This document shows, piece after piece, positions 36,501-49,109 of a stretch of 64,000 nt of DNA. The notes under the pieces were generated by a model that saw only the letters and a list, made by a program, of their open reading frames with translations, ran no database searches and was not told where the DNA came from. Source of the stretch: Copromyces sp. CBS 386.78 (lineage: Eukaryota > Ascomycota > Sordariomycetes > Sordariales > Sordariaceae); assembly GCA_030685235.1 (NCBI GenBank), contig MU839089.1, positions 416,467-480,466 on the forward strand, in the 5' to 3' direction. A program made the position numbers and the translations under genes. Positions within the stretch are counted from its first letter, which is position 1, and every line of letters starts with the position of its first letter.

Positions 36501-38038
36501 AAAAGAACACATTACGCAGAACCTCGTCAGGATCGGTAAGAAGTACTACCGGCAGAAGACGGGCATTCCCCAGGGTTCCGTCTTGTCATCCACGCTTTGC
36601 AACTATTTCTACGCCGATTTGGAGAGGTCCCAAGGCTTGGCTTTTCTGGGTTTGGGAGTGGGTCTGGGTCTGGGGGGTGAAGATGCTGAAGATCGGGGAG
36701 ATAATGAGGAGGGAGAAGAAGGAGGTCAGGAAGACCAGGAAGACCAGGACCGGGAATACCAGGACCCGGGACAAAGCGGGAAAGGTAGAGGTAAAGGTAG
36801 AGGGGAAAGAAGCGGGAAAGGAAAAGGAAAAGGGAGAGGGGTGAGCAGTAAAGACGGCGATACGCTGTTGATGAGACTCATTGATGATTTCTTGTTGATC
36901 ACGACCAACCAAAAAAAAGCGACGAGGTTCGTCGAGGTCATGCATCGGGGGTTTCCCGAGTATGGCGTCCGTGTTTCTCCGAACAAGTCTCTGGTTAACT
37001 TTGATGTTGCTGTCGCTGCTGTCGATGGAAGCGGACGGGTGGTGCCCAAGTTGAAAGGCAGCTCGTCGACCAAGTTTCCGTATTGTGGGTTGATGATTGA
37101 TACGCAAACCCTCGAAATCGTCAAACCCCGACCAGACAACGACAACGACAACGACGACAACGACGACGACCATAACAATAACCAGAAGAAGAAGAAGAAA
37201 GACCGAGTGGTGGTCTTCAACGGCATCACAGTTGAGTATTCCAAGAACCAGGGGAGGAACTTTAGGCGAAAGGTGCTTAGTAAGTTGTCATGTCATTTTG
37301 TTCTTCTGCTTCTCCCCTTCTGCTTCTCAGAACCCTTCTCCCCTTCTCCTCCCATTCTCCTCATGCCCCCTCCCTCCGAGACCTACCTTATAAGAGCAAA
37401 AGAATGGAAGCTTACTTACTAACAAAAAAAAAAAAAAAAAAAAGACGCCTTCAAAATCCAATCGCACCTCCTCTTCTTCGACACCACGCACAACTCCTTT
37501 TTCACCACCCTCCGCAACCTCCACTCGGCCTTTGTCGAGACGGCCGTCAAGATGTGGGCGCATGCTCGCTGTCTGTCTACCTCTACTACTCAAAAAAGAA
37601 AACCGTCAACGTCGTTGGTAATCGGTTGGTCCCCTTTCTTCCTTCCTTCCTTCCTTCCTCCCTTTCTTCCTCCCTTTCTTCCTTCCTTCCTTCCTTTCTT
37701 TCCATGTCCTCCACAGACCAAAGCCCGTTTAGTAAGAATTTTTAGAGTTATGGAAAGCTGACTTGCGAACAGACACCATCAAATCCCTCATCCGCGTATC
37801 CCACCGCTTGTTAACGAGCAAGTCCCGCAAAGAAAGGTATCCTGGCTACCAATGCACCGTCGCTCAGGGCCAGGTTGCGTGGTTGGCCATGGTTGCTTGT
37901 CGACAGGTGTTTGTCCGAAAACAGGCGGGGTATAAGGGCGTTATTGAGTGGCTGGAGGGGGAGATACAGCAACTGACGAGGGGAGATAAGAAATTGGATA
38001 CGAGGGTTTTGGTGAAGGTGGTGAGGGAGGTGGGTTAG
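33521..38038 (+). CDS. tert: telomerase reverse transcriptase
   Basis: TERT adds telomeric DNA using the telomerase RNA template. There are four exons (33521-34987, 35044-37279, 37445-37624, 37773-38038) coding for 1382 residues. The TEN domain shows LLCDGFRKG and QFLLLLGQEGESIMLDLLLDC. The RNA-binding part has ARAALNARGSVHFGLRHI, the QFP-type FPRQFRLHNVFTS, the CP motif RRCSYADMLQYYCP and the T-motif RHDVWLSV. Catalytic motifs follow: motif 1 LRPIMNLRRR, A KVDVQAAFD (Asp about 855), B' GIPQGSVLSS (Gln about 999), C LIDDFLLIT (Asp 1103-1104), and E-like FPYCGLMIDT. All three catalytic Asp are present. Long charged inserts lie before motif A, between A and B', and between B' and C. The thumb reads SHLLFFDTTHNS and TIKSLIRVSHRLL. 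The last intron uses an unusual GTTGGT donor, chosen because it restores frame. The start is the only ATG ahead of the conserved N-terminal region. Confidence 0.96.
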
Positions 38039-38454
38039 GGTTTGACTGTCTATATGTCTACAAGTATGGGGTGGTAGGTTGTGGTTGTGGTTGAGTTGTA
38101 GGTTGAATTGTAGGTTGCGGCTGTGGTTGGTTGTGTATCCATGGTGTTGATATTGAGGTTGGGTGTAGGTTTATTTTATAGGTGTTGATGGTGATACAGT
38201 GATGTATGTATGTCTAGGTCTATCGTTATCGATGTCTGTTATGGATACAGCAGCCTACCCCTGTCTGTTGTCCTTCTATCCAACACCTTCTTTCAGGTCT
38301 CTTTCACGTCTCGAGCATCCAACCCCTTCGTTCGTTTTTCGTTTTCTTTTCCCAACGCATTAGAGGTATTCACGCCACAACACAACACCCCCCCCTTTCG
38401 CCTTTCGTCCTCCCTCAGCCCTCAGCCCTCAGCCCTCTCAGTCAGCTCCCTCAC
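38039..38454. other. convergent 3' spacer of TERT and acyltransferase
   Basis: These 416 bp lie between two stop codons of convergent genes. The sequence is G/T-rich near TERT (repeated TGGTTGTGG and GTTGTAGGTTG words). No gene is seen; both 3' UTRs probably share this space. Confidence 0.7.
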
Positions 38455-40918
38455 TCAAATCCTCAACCCATTCTCCCACCACCACTTATTACTCCCCCTC
38501 CCCCTCCCCCACCACAAACTAGGCACATACTCCCCATCCAACCTCCACCAATCCCTGGTCCCCTCCCCCGGCATCCCTCCCAGCCCCAACAGCCTGAACA
38601 CCGACACGGGGACTGGCTCGAACAAAAACAGCCCCGACCGCGCCATGTCGTCGATTAGCATCCACCTTGTCCAGTGCAACCAGAGGAACACGAAGAGGCC
38701 GTTTCCTGTTCTTTTCAGCCAGCGAGGGATGATTTCCGCCACCATCTTCTTGTCCTTTCCGTTTCCGAGAATGTCCTTGCGGAGCACGACAGCGAAAAAG
38801 GCCTGTTGTACCAGACAGCCCAAGAACTGGGAGACGAAGAAGCCGACCGGTTCGAAAAAGACGGGGAGTCTGTTCCGCTGTTCGCTAGTTAGGAGGTCGT
38901 GCTCGTGCTCGCCAGAGGGAGAGATGCGGAAGGCGGTGCATGTCCATCCTCCCAAGGCGTGGAGGACGCCGGAGAGGAAGAAGGCTGTGGCCATTTCTAG
39001 GGTGGCTAGTAGGCTGCTTCTCTTTTTTTTCTTTTCCTTTTCCTCCTCTCCTTTGCGCTTTCCATTTCCATTTCCATATCCATTTCCATTTCCATTTCCG
39101 TTTCCGTTTCCGTTTCCGTTTCCGTTTCCATTTCCATATCCATATCCATTTCCATATCCACGACCGCCTCCCAACCAGCCCATACTCACCACAAGGAAGC
39201 GCACAGGACCCGTGAACCCGACCCGGAAACTCTGATGCCACCACCCGCCCCAGAACCCCGCCAGCCCCCGATCGAGCACGTTCCCCACGAACCCGCCGAA
39301 AAGACTGGGGTATCGCCAGAGCTCGTCCATCCCCTGGCTGTCATAGCCCAGCATCTTCCCCAGGACAAAGAACTGCGCGAGTTGCCAGAGGTGGCTGTAC
39401 AGAAATAGTCCGCCTAGCACGCTTGATAGGGAGAATGTTGAGCGGGCCAAGTCGAGGCCCCAGGGGGGAAGGGAGGAGAGGAATTTGGCGCTGGCTAGGG
39501 AGAGAGGTGGTAGCACCGGGGTGGAAGCGGAGGCGGAGGCGGAGGAGGAGGAGGAAAAAGAGGCGAGAGAAGCAAGGTGGGTGGGGTGGCGGAGAGGACC
39601 ATTGGGCCCGAGGACGAAGTAGGGGTCGAGGCGAGCGGAGATGGTGAAGAAATCTAGGGCTAGATAGGACCATGTCATGTGGATGAGGCGGGAGGTGAGG
39701 AATTGTCGGACGGTGAGGGAGCGGTGGAAGTTTTGGGGGGTGGAGAGGGGGAGGTTATCAAAGGAGACGGGGAGGCCGGTTGGGAAGTAAGGGAGAATTT
39801 GGGAGGAGGAGGAGGCGGCGGCCGTGATGGAGTTTGGTAAACGAGGTATGACGGGTGGTTGCAGAGAAGGGATAGCCGAGATGGAGTAGTTCCAGCCTGG
39901 TTGTCGTTAGCTTCTGTGTCTTGAGAAGAAGGGAAACAGAAAGGCACGTACCAGCACCCCTGAAAGAATTAAACATGTCCATCACCCAATCCAGCCTCTC
40001 CCAAACCGTTCCCTGATCGGGGTACGGCTCCCAGTAGTATTCATACTTGTCCAAATCAACAGTCTCATCCACTGTCCATCTCTGTCCCTTGGGTGCAACC
40101 TTCCGGAACGCAGTATCTGCCAACTCCCAACTTTCGTTCTCGAACATGGAGCTCAGACTCAGGTTCCGACGACGAAAAGCGGTGGTGTCGGGGCCCCAGC
40201 TGCCTTTTTTGATGCCGTTTTGTTCGGATTTGGATTGTTGTCTTTTGGCTGTGGTGTCGTTGGTGGTCGTGGTGCCGTTCACAGGTCTGCCGTTCAGTTC
40301 CCCTCCCGCCCCCTTTCCCTGCTTCTTCTGGAGTCTCCCATTCACCATGTCCTTCCCCCGAGTTGGCTGACCACTTCCACCTCCACTCCCAGTCCTCAAC
40401 CTCCTCCTAACCCTCATCGCCCACCCCTGATACCCCCCAAAAACCACCGTCTCCAACCCCCAAATCGTTCCCCACCCGCACATCAGCCCAGCCGCATAAG
40501 CCATTGCCGTACAAGCGCTTGCCGTGGTTTTTCCCGGGGCGAACCATCTCCCAACCCATCCTGATCCCCCTTGTTCCACCCTCAAGCCAACTCCGCCGAA
40601 ACCAGGAAGACCGACGACGATTCCCAGGTTCCACCAGACCATGACCGCGCCTACTAGCCAGCGGAGGCGGTGGATCCATTCTCGTCGTATCCTCACTTGT
40701 TGGTGGTTATTGAGGGTTGTGACGGCGTATTGGGGGATGCAGAGGTAGGCGATGGGGAGGATCATAGACCCCACAAGGCAAAAGGGGAGGAGGAAGGGTT
40801 GGACCTTGTTGGTATGGAGGGCGTCATAGAAGATGGAGCGGTAGGTAGAGAGGTAGTGTGCTGCTAGGTTGATTGGGGGGCCGGCATCCGGTGGCGTTGA
40901 AGCGGCGAGGGTTGACAT
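38455..40918 (-). CDS. wax synthase / MBOAT-like membrane acyltransferase
   Basis: The protein is 802 residues in two exons, 40918-39952 and 39896-38455. The intron starts GTACGT, has a CTAAC branch and ends CCAG. At least eight hydrophobic segments are visible, for example FLLPFCLVGSMILPIAYLCI near residue 45 and LFVFLWLHWTRWMLI near the C-terminus. The wax-synthase signature FWGGWWHQSFR and a SGVLHALGG segment with the histidine expected of membrane-bound O-acyltransferases lie in exon 2. Fungal relatives (Tri7-like) acylate small molecules or lipids, but the substrate here is unknown. A hydrophilic loop of over 150 residues separates the first membrane segments from the catalytic half. A Gly-Asn repeat encoded by TTTCCR hexamers (about 39057-39165) interrupts the protein just after the WHQSFR segment. 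Confidence 0.85.
39057..39165. repeat. TTTCCR hexamer repeat inside coding sequence
   Basis: About 18 hexamers alternate TTTCCA, TTTCCG and ATCCAT. On the minus strand they code for a Gly-Asn/Gly-Tyr run, so changes in number keep the acyltransferase frame. Confidence 0.85.
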
Positions 40919-43687
40919 TATGTCATGTCCGTTTTCTGGACAAGTAGGTGCGTTACGTGCGCAGGTGTATGTTGCAGTTATTGTAGGTAGCCGCCAAACA
41001 GTGCATTACTGTGGTAAGTGTTTGGAAGTACGTGTAGAAGAGAGTTGTTGGAGATGTTGGCAGATGGTGATGATGACCAAAAAGGAAGAAGAAGAATAAA
41101 AGTTGAAATGAGGTGTTTGATGAATTCTCCGAGTTCCAACCATCACCAACAGCAGTTTAACAAGTCGGGTATTCCGCGAGTTGGTGACGTGTCTGGCTAG
41201 AGGGAAAAAGGAAAAAAAAAAAAAAAAAGGGAAAGAAAAAGAATTTGCCTTTTCAAGGAGAAAGGGAAAAAAGAAAACTACATTCGGCCCGCGAATATGC
41301 AAGTGGAAAAAAGAAAGAAAAAGAAAGGAAGGAAGGAAGGAAGGAAGGAAGGACAATGTCTCACAAGCCGAATCAATTGTGTGTCACCGCCGCCTGTTCG
41401 TGTTGATCAAACACGAGCAAAACCGCAAAAAATATTGGATATGAGGTCGGGTAGAATCGCGGGAGGCAAGCAACCTGGAAGGCAAGTAAGAACCCTGACG
41501 GCTGCTGAAAGTAGGTATGTAATGTACCTAATCTCCACAGCCTGAGCGGTACCTACGCAGTAGTAGAGCCCGCTGTCATTGGGGCGGGCGATTTGGAGCA
41601 ATGCAAGGGTAGACTACCCAAGGTAGGTACCTCTAGTGACCGTGCTGGATCTCGGATCTTGATGAGCCAGATGGGTGGGAACCTGCCCCTGAATTGCTTT
41701 CCTATGGAAATTAGAGCACCATCGAGTGCCCTCTGATATATATAGTAGACTAGATACCTTAGTGACAGCCCTAGACACTCCAACACCCACCCACCCTATA
41801 CTATACTATACTATACAATACATACCGCTTTTACTCCCGCCTCGTCCACAGGCGATTATCATTCATTCAAATACGTACCTAGGTAGCACACAAATCCGAG
41901 GTGAGGTAATAGTCAATTTGATTTAATTTGATTTAATTTGATGCCCATGTACCTATATATGTACAGCTCTTCCACCATCCATCCATCCATCCATCCATCC
42001 ATCCATCCATCCATCCATTATCCAACCCTCTCTCTGTAGAATAGTCTAGTCGAGCGAGACTTCGAGAGAGGAACACCAAAACCAAGAGACGTATGTATGT
42101 ATATACCTACCTACCTAGCTAGACAAAATACCACCTACCTTACTTAGGTCATGAAGCAAAAAAAAAAAACAAGTTTACCTCAGATCCTTCAAAACGCCTT
42201 CAATGAATAAATAAATAAATGAATGCTAGGTAATATCTCCAAAAAAAAAAAAAAAACGTCCTTCCAAGCACTACCTAACCTCGGCAACCTCGCTCGCTCG
42301 CTCTGCACAGGAAGGTCCAATCTTGCACCTAGGTATCATCATGCTCAAAGTTTGTCGCTTGGTGGCAACAGCCCCAATCCTAGCTAGCCCTAACCCATCG
42401 GTCGGTAACTCCCTTTGTCGTAATAATTTCGTGCAAACAATGCCCTGCAGAATAATGGCCAACGAGGGGAGCGGTGGCGATGTGTAGACAGACCCATGTT
42501 GAAGAGGATGGAGGGCGAGGGAGGCTAGGTACTGTTAGGAGGGTTGGCCATAGTTGTGAGGAGGACGGGTTTCGTAGGAAATTGGGCATGGTGAAGACGA
42601 GGGTGAAGGTGATGGATGGGGAGAGGAGAGTTGTTCGGTCTGTTGGGTTATTTATCATGGTCGTCTGATGGGTCCATTATGATGGTGGCGGTATTGGTGT
42701 GTTGAGGGATGTTGATGGTTGGAGGGAATTGGGAATTAAATAGTGGTGATGATGAATGGCAAGCCAAAGTTGAAGAAGGCGACACTGGTCAGATGAGGCC
42801 TGAAGTGAATGTGAAGGGAAGTGAGGGTTGTTATAAGCTCAGACCTTGTATGAAGCAGAGTAAACAAAGGATAAGGGGCTTCACATCATAGGGCTAATGA
42901 CAAGAGTACGTAATTGTAATTGTAATCAAGGACGCGCAAAGGACGCGCAACACACCTGCTAGGGTTGCTGGCACGGTATAGCATTCAAGTGGCGGTTTGT
43001 TGGTTACGAGCGGCTAATCGATCCGAAACCCAACGGGTGAGTGTCGTCTTTGGGTTCCGTCGTGGGTGTAAGACAGCCTTTTCCCTCAACAAGAGATGAC
43101 CGGATACTGACCACCACGTGAAGAAGAAGACCGACTCAAGAGTGATTCGCGATATGAAGCATTCGTAAGACTCTTCTTCTCTGTCTCTTTGGGGGCAAAT
43201 ACACTATGAACTTATCATGGGAGGGTTGTATGGAAGGATTGAAAGTGTACCTCTCTTACACTGTCAGCTAGCCCTGGAGACGAGCGGGATGTGTAAGCGC
43301 TAGAACAGATGCGGTAGGTCGATAACTTTTTACCAACTTTATTCCAGCATACCGGCCGCGCGTTTACGTCCATCTCGAAACCCAAAACCAACCATGATGA
43401 CTTTGAACCATAGAGCCTTCAATGCCCAACATCGTCGTCGATTCGGTCGATATATCATGGCTGGCCTTTTTGTCTAATCCGTCATGCCCTGACCCAGCTC
43501 CCTTTCCGGTTCCGGCCTAAGCATGCTGACCCTCTGCACAAAATTGTCGTCGTGATCATTGTTGCTGGAAGAATGTGGTATAATATGTCGCGTATCGCTC
43601 AAGCACATGGTAAATCGATGGGTGATTATGGAGTTTCGCAAAGTCGTAAATCGGCTTCATATTTTTTTTAAACTGGTGTCTCGTCCT
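40919..43687. other. intergenic, microsatellite-rich
   Basis: No supported gene in 2.8 kb. Tracts include A-rich sequence near 41210, GGAA units (about 41324-41352), ACTAT units near 41800, TTTAATTTGA units near 41918-41940, a CATC run, AAATAAATAAATGAATG near 42205, and two A runs near 42160 and 42245. Short frames near 42380-42670 show no recognisable family. Confidence 0.6.
41975..42018. repeat. CATC microsatellite, 11 units
   Basis: An uninterrupted CATC tetranucleotide tract of about 44 bp. Confidence 0.95.
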
Positions 43688-44125
43688 CTAAGCCGCAGGA
43701 GCAGCAACATAGGCGTTGATAGCCTTGACAGCATCACCATCGTGGGCCTTGAGCAACTCGGTAGCCTTGGCCTTGGTGAGCTCGAGCTCCTCGACCTGTT
43801 TGATGTCCGTCTGTCAGAAAGATGTCTCCAACGGCAACCACCCAAAGACACTCACAAGAAGGGCAACATCAGCAGCATCAACCTTGACCTTCTTCACCTC
43901 AGCCTGCTTGCTACCAGCAGTGCTAAGGGAGTTGAAGGCGTGCTTGACGGCATCCTGGTCGACCTTGGCCGAGGACTCGTCTTCGCGGTTGTTGGAGTCG
44001 AGGCTGGACAGAGCGGCGGCGGCCTTGCGGTCCTCGGCGGACTTGGCCGTGGGCTGGACCTCTTCCTCGACGTCACCGCCGGTAGCGCCCTCGACGACGG
44101 CGGGTGGTTGTTTATCCTCGGCCAT
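43688..44125 (-). CDS. HYPK-like NatA-associated protein
   Basis: The protein is 125 residues in two exons, 44125-43856 and 43795-43688, joined in phase 0 across a GTGAGT...ACAG intron of 60 nt. The N-terminal half is acidic and disordered. A coiled-coil-like segment follows (KVDQDAVKHAFNSL, KQAEVKKVKVDAADVALL). The C-terminus is a UBA-like domain, VEELELTKAKATELLKAH and DAVKAINAYVAAP. This size and layout match huntingtin-interacting protein K, which binds the NatA N-terminal acetyltransferase at the ribosome and tunes its activity. The UBA half alone would also fit a nascent-polypeptide-associated complex alpha C-terminus, but there is no NAC domain. The gene is divergent from DAHP synthase, with 484 bp between starts. 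Confidence 0.85.
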
Positions 44126-44609
44126 TTTGAACTTGTGAAGTTGTCTGTGTGAGTGGAAGTGAAGAGTCGGACGTTGTTGAATCTGGAGCTAGAGCTGGCA
44201 GTGTCAGTGCACTTCGCTGTAGAACAGTTCCGGCCGGCGCAAGACGTCGCGACCAAATGTGGGGGCGGGGCAGGCGCTGTCCCTTGTATTCTAGCTTGTA
44301 GCGGGCAGGCACCACAGCGTCACGGCGGGACACAGGCACTTTAGGCTTGGTTGTTATCATTGGTCAATTGACTTTTCCAAACTTGACGGTTTTGATCAAA
44401 CACCGTGTGGTTCACCCCCAACAAGCCGAAAAGATATCTGAATAGGACACATTTTTCTTTCAAGTCATGACTACCAACCATACACCATTCTTTACCACTT
44501 TCTTTTTTGAGAAAAGACCACCATAACAGGAGTTGGAGATTGACCCACCTGTCAATTCTTATCCACCCAAGCACTTACACCATAACATCTCCACACAACT
44601 GAAGTCATC
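44126..44609. promoter_or_regulatory. divergent promoter, HYPK-like gene and DAHP synthase
   Basis: This is 484 bp between start codons. The DAHP synthase leader is C/A-rich (CACTTACACCATAACATC) and the HYPK side is mixed. No exact TGACTCA amino-acid-control box was seen. Confidence 0.5.
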
Positions 44610-46031
44610 ATGAGCGAACAAACAACACCAAACGTCCCCGAATGGACGCCCGACTCGTGGAGATGCAAGCCCATCAAGCAATGTCCCGACTACCCCGACA
44701 AGGCCGCCCTTGAAAAGTCGGTCAACGAGCTCAAGAACCTCCCGCCCATCGTCCTCCCCAACGAGATTGTCCGTCTCCGCCAACACCTCGGCGATGTCGC
44801 CCAAGGCAAGGCCTTCCTCCTGCAGGGCGGCGACTGCGCCGAGCTCTTCAGCTACTGCCAGCAAGACGTGATCGAGTCCAAGATCAAGCTGCTCCTGCAG
44901 ATGTCGCTCGTCCTCCTCTGGGGCGCCGACAAGCCCGTTGTGCGCATCGGTCGCATGGCGGGCCAGTACGCAAAGCCTCGGTCCTCGCCCGTCGAGACCA
45001 TCAAGGGCAAAACAGTGCCCTCCTTCCGCGGCGACATCCTCAACGGCTTCCACCCGGACGAGCGCGAGCTGGACCCCAACCGTCTCGTGCGCGCCTACCA
45101 GTACTCGTCCGCCACGCTCAACTACATGCGCGCCGCCATCGGCTCTGGCATCGCCGACCTCCACGGTCCCCTCGACTGGGGCCTCGGCCACGTTCGCGAC
45201 CCGGCCCTCAAAGCCAAGTACCAGGAAACCGTCGACCGCATCCAGGAAATGCTGCGCTTCATGCACACCATCGGCGCCGACCAGAACGAGAAGCTTTCCA
45301 CCGTCGAGCTCTTTACCTCGCACGAGGGTCTCCTTCTCGAGTACGAAGAACCGTTGACTCGCCTGCTCAACCACCCCTCGGTCCGCGCCTACCCTCTCAA
45401 GACAAAAGAATACTACAACACATCGGCTCACTTCCTCTGGATCGGCGACCGCACGCGCCAAATCGACCACGCGCACGTTGAATACTTCCGCGGCATCGCC
45501 AACCCCATCGGCGTAAAGATTGGACCCTCCACCCCGACCTCGGACCTGCTCCCTATGCTGCGCACCCTAAACCCCAACCGCGAACCGGGCAAGATCACGC
45601 TCATCACGCGCTACGGCGCCGACAAGGTCGCCTCCCTCCTGCCTTCTCACATCCGCACCGTCGAAGACTCGGAATACGCCCGCACCGTGGTCTGGCAATG
45701 CGATCCCATGCACGGAAACACGCAGTCAGTCACGGGCGGAATCAAAACCCGCAAGTTCAGCGACATCTTCTCGGAGCTCCAGCAGACGCTGCGCATCCAC
45801 AAGGAACAGGGGTCGTACCTGGGCGGTATGCACTTGGAACTCACGGGCGATGCGGTCACGGAGTGCTTGGGTGGTGGTGCGGGGTTGGACGAGGATGATT
45901 TGAGTACTAATTATACCAGCTTCTGCGACCCGCGGTTGAACGAGAAGCAGGCGCTTGAGCTGGCGTTCCTGGTGGCGGATCATTATAGGCAGGAAAGGAT
46001 GGAGAAGAGGAAAGCGGCGGCGGCGGTTTAG
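44610..46031 (+). CDS. aro-8: class II DAHP synthase
   Basis: This enzyme condenses phosphoenolpyruvate and erythrose-4-phosphate to DAHP, the first step of the shikimate pathway. The single-exon frame gives 473 residues. Plant-type (class II) motifs are plain: FLLQGGDCAE with the metal-binding Cys, RIGRMAGQYAKPRS, PSFRGD, LDWGLGHVRDP, FTSHEGLLLEYE, FLWIGDRTRQ, GVKIGPS, WQCDPMHGNT and GGMHLELTG. The Neurospora tryptophan-sensitive isozyme (aro-8) is of this class; the symbol rests on that and on general similarity. Third positions are strongly C-biased, as in highly expressed genes. The annotated stop is TAG at 46029-46031. The frame then continues for 52 codons to a TAG at 46188-46190, with a strongly protein-like, charged sequence. 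Confidence 0.96.
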   Translation: MSEQTTPNVPEWTPDSWRCKPIKQCPDYPDKAALEKSVNELKNLPPIVLPNEIVRLRQHLGDVAQGKAFLLQGGDCAELFSYCQQDVIESKIKLLLQMSLVLLWGADKPVVRIGRMAGQYAKPRSSPVETIKGKTVPSFRGDILNGFHPDERELDPNRLVRAYQYSSATLNYMRAAIGSGIADLHGPLDWGLGHVRDPALKAKYQETVDRIQEMLRFMHTIGADQNEKLSTVELFTSHEGLLLEYEEPLTRLLNHPSVRAYPLKTKEYYNTSAHFLWIGDRTRQIDHAHVEYFRGIANPIGVKIGPSTPTSDLLPMLRTLNPNREPGKITLITRYGADKVASLLPSHIRTVEDSEYARTVVWQCDPMHGNTQSVTGGIKTRKFSDIFSELQQTLRIHKEQGSYLGGMHLELTGDAVTECLGGGAGLDEDDLSTNYTSFCDPRLNEKQALELAFLVADHYRQERMEKRKAAAAV

Positions 46032-48189
<2,158 letters not shown>

Positions 48190-49010
48190 ATCGAGGTGCC
48201 GCTGGTGATGAGGGCTGAAGGGCTAGTGAAGGGAAGGTTATAAGATGGAAGGAAGCAAAGGAGGCAGGCAGGGAGTGGACGAGGTTAATCAATCGGTCAA
48301 AGGGAAACAAAACGGAGCATCCGATGTTGTGATGAAATGATGAATGAGTGATGACGATGAATTAAATAGTAGGAGATGAGTAGGTATTGTGGAGGCAACG
48401 CCAAGTTTTCCCAGATAGACACGGCAGACAGGCAGACAGATGGCAATGATGATGGTACTTAGCCTGACAGACAAGAAGGACTCACGAAACTGCAGTGGAA
48501 TTGGATCATGTGAAGAGTAAGTACGAGTGATAACAACGACTAGAGAGGCTTCTTGGCTACCAGTACTAGTGGTATTTTCACACATTGGTTTCCGCTCCTG
48601 CCCATGTCGGTATTGTAGGCAGCTGTTTGTGTAGGTAGTAGGAAAGTATGAATTAACCTTAGTAGCGCAGCGACTCCACCACATGTTATGCTATGCTATG
48701 CTATGCTACGCTATGCTATAACCAAATGTCCCTATATATATAAATATCCCCGCCCCCAATATCCCGACCCGAAATCCCAACTCCCGTCCCTCCTGCTAGG
48801 TAATGCCACCATGATCCACTTGTCTGTCTGTCTGTCTGTCTGTCTATCTGTCTGCTTCCATTGTATACGCAACCTAATCAATATACATTAACTAACTAAC
48901 TTAACCAGACCCCCCCCCGGGCGCGCCGGGGGGGCGGGCGCGCGGGGCGGGGCGCGCCGCCGGCGGGCCCGGCGGCCGGCGACCCCCGCGNNNNNNNNNN
49001 TTTATTTCTG

Positions 49011-49057
<47 letters not shown>

Positions 49058-49109
49058 AAAAAAACCCCACCCCCCCCCCCCCCCCCCCCCCAGAACTACA
49101 ACCTACAAC
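48190..49109. other. spacer with damaged assembly joint
   Basis: No supported gene. Normal spacer with ATGCT units (48684-48716) and CTGT units (48822-48843) ends near 48908. Next come about 80 bp made only of G and C (48909-48990), ten N (48991-49000), an A run of 36 and a C run of over 20 (to 49091). These lie only 20 bp from the stop of the next gene. Confidence 0.7.
48991..49000. other. assembly gap (10 N)
   Basis: Ten N bases sit between a GC-only stretch and A and C homopolymers. The flanking bases are likely unreliable. Confidence 0.99.

Noticed and set aside
38210..39235. 341-aa plus-strand frame
   Set aside because: Covers the convergent spacer and the antisense of the acyltransferase, including its hexamer repeat; no family.
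43562..43687. 41-codon open frame after the HYPK-like gene TAG
   Set aside because: A/T-rich, no protein character; typical 3' UTR.
44559..45476. 305-aa minus-strand frame
   Set aside because: Antisense of the strongly codon-biased DAHP synthase gene; such long shadows are expected in C-ended coding sequence.
48190..48243. Short in-frame extension after the epimerase TGA ending in GRL, resembling a peroxisomal signal
   Set aside because: Only 17 codons, TGA-ATC is not a known leaky context, and GRL does not fit the PTS1 consensus well.
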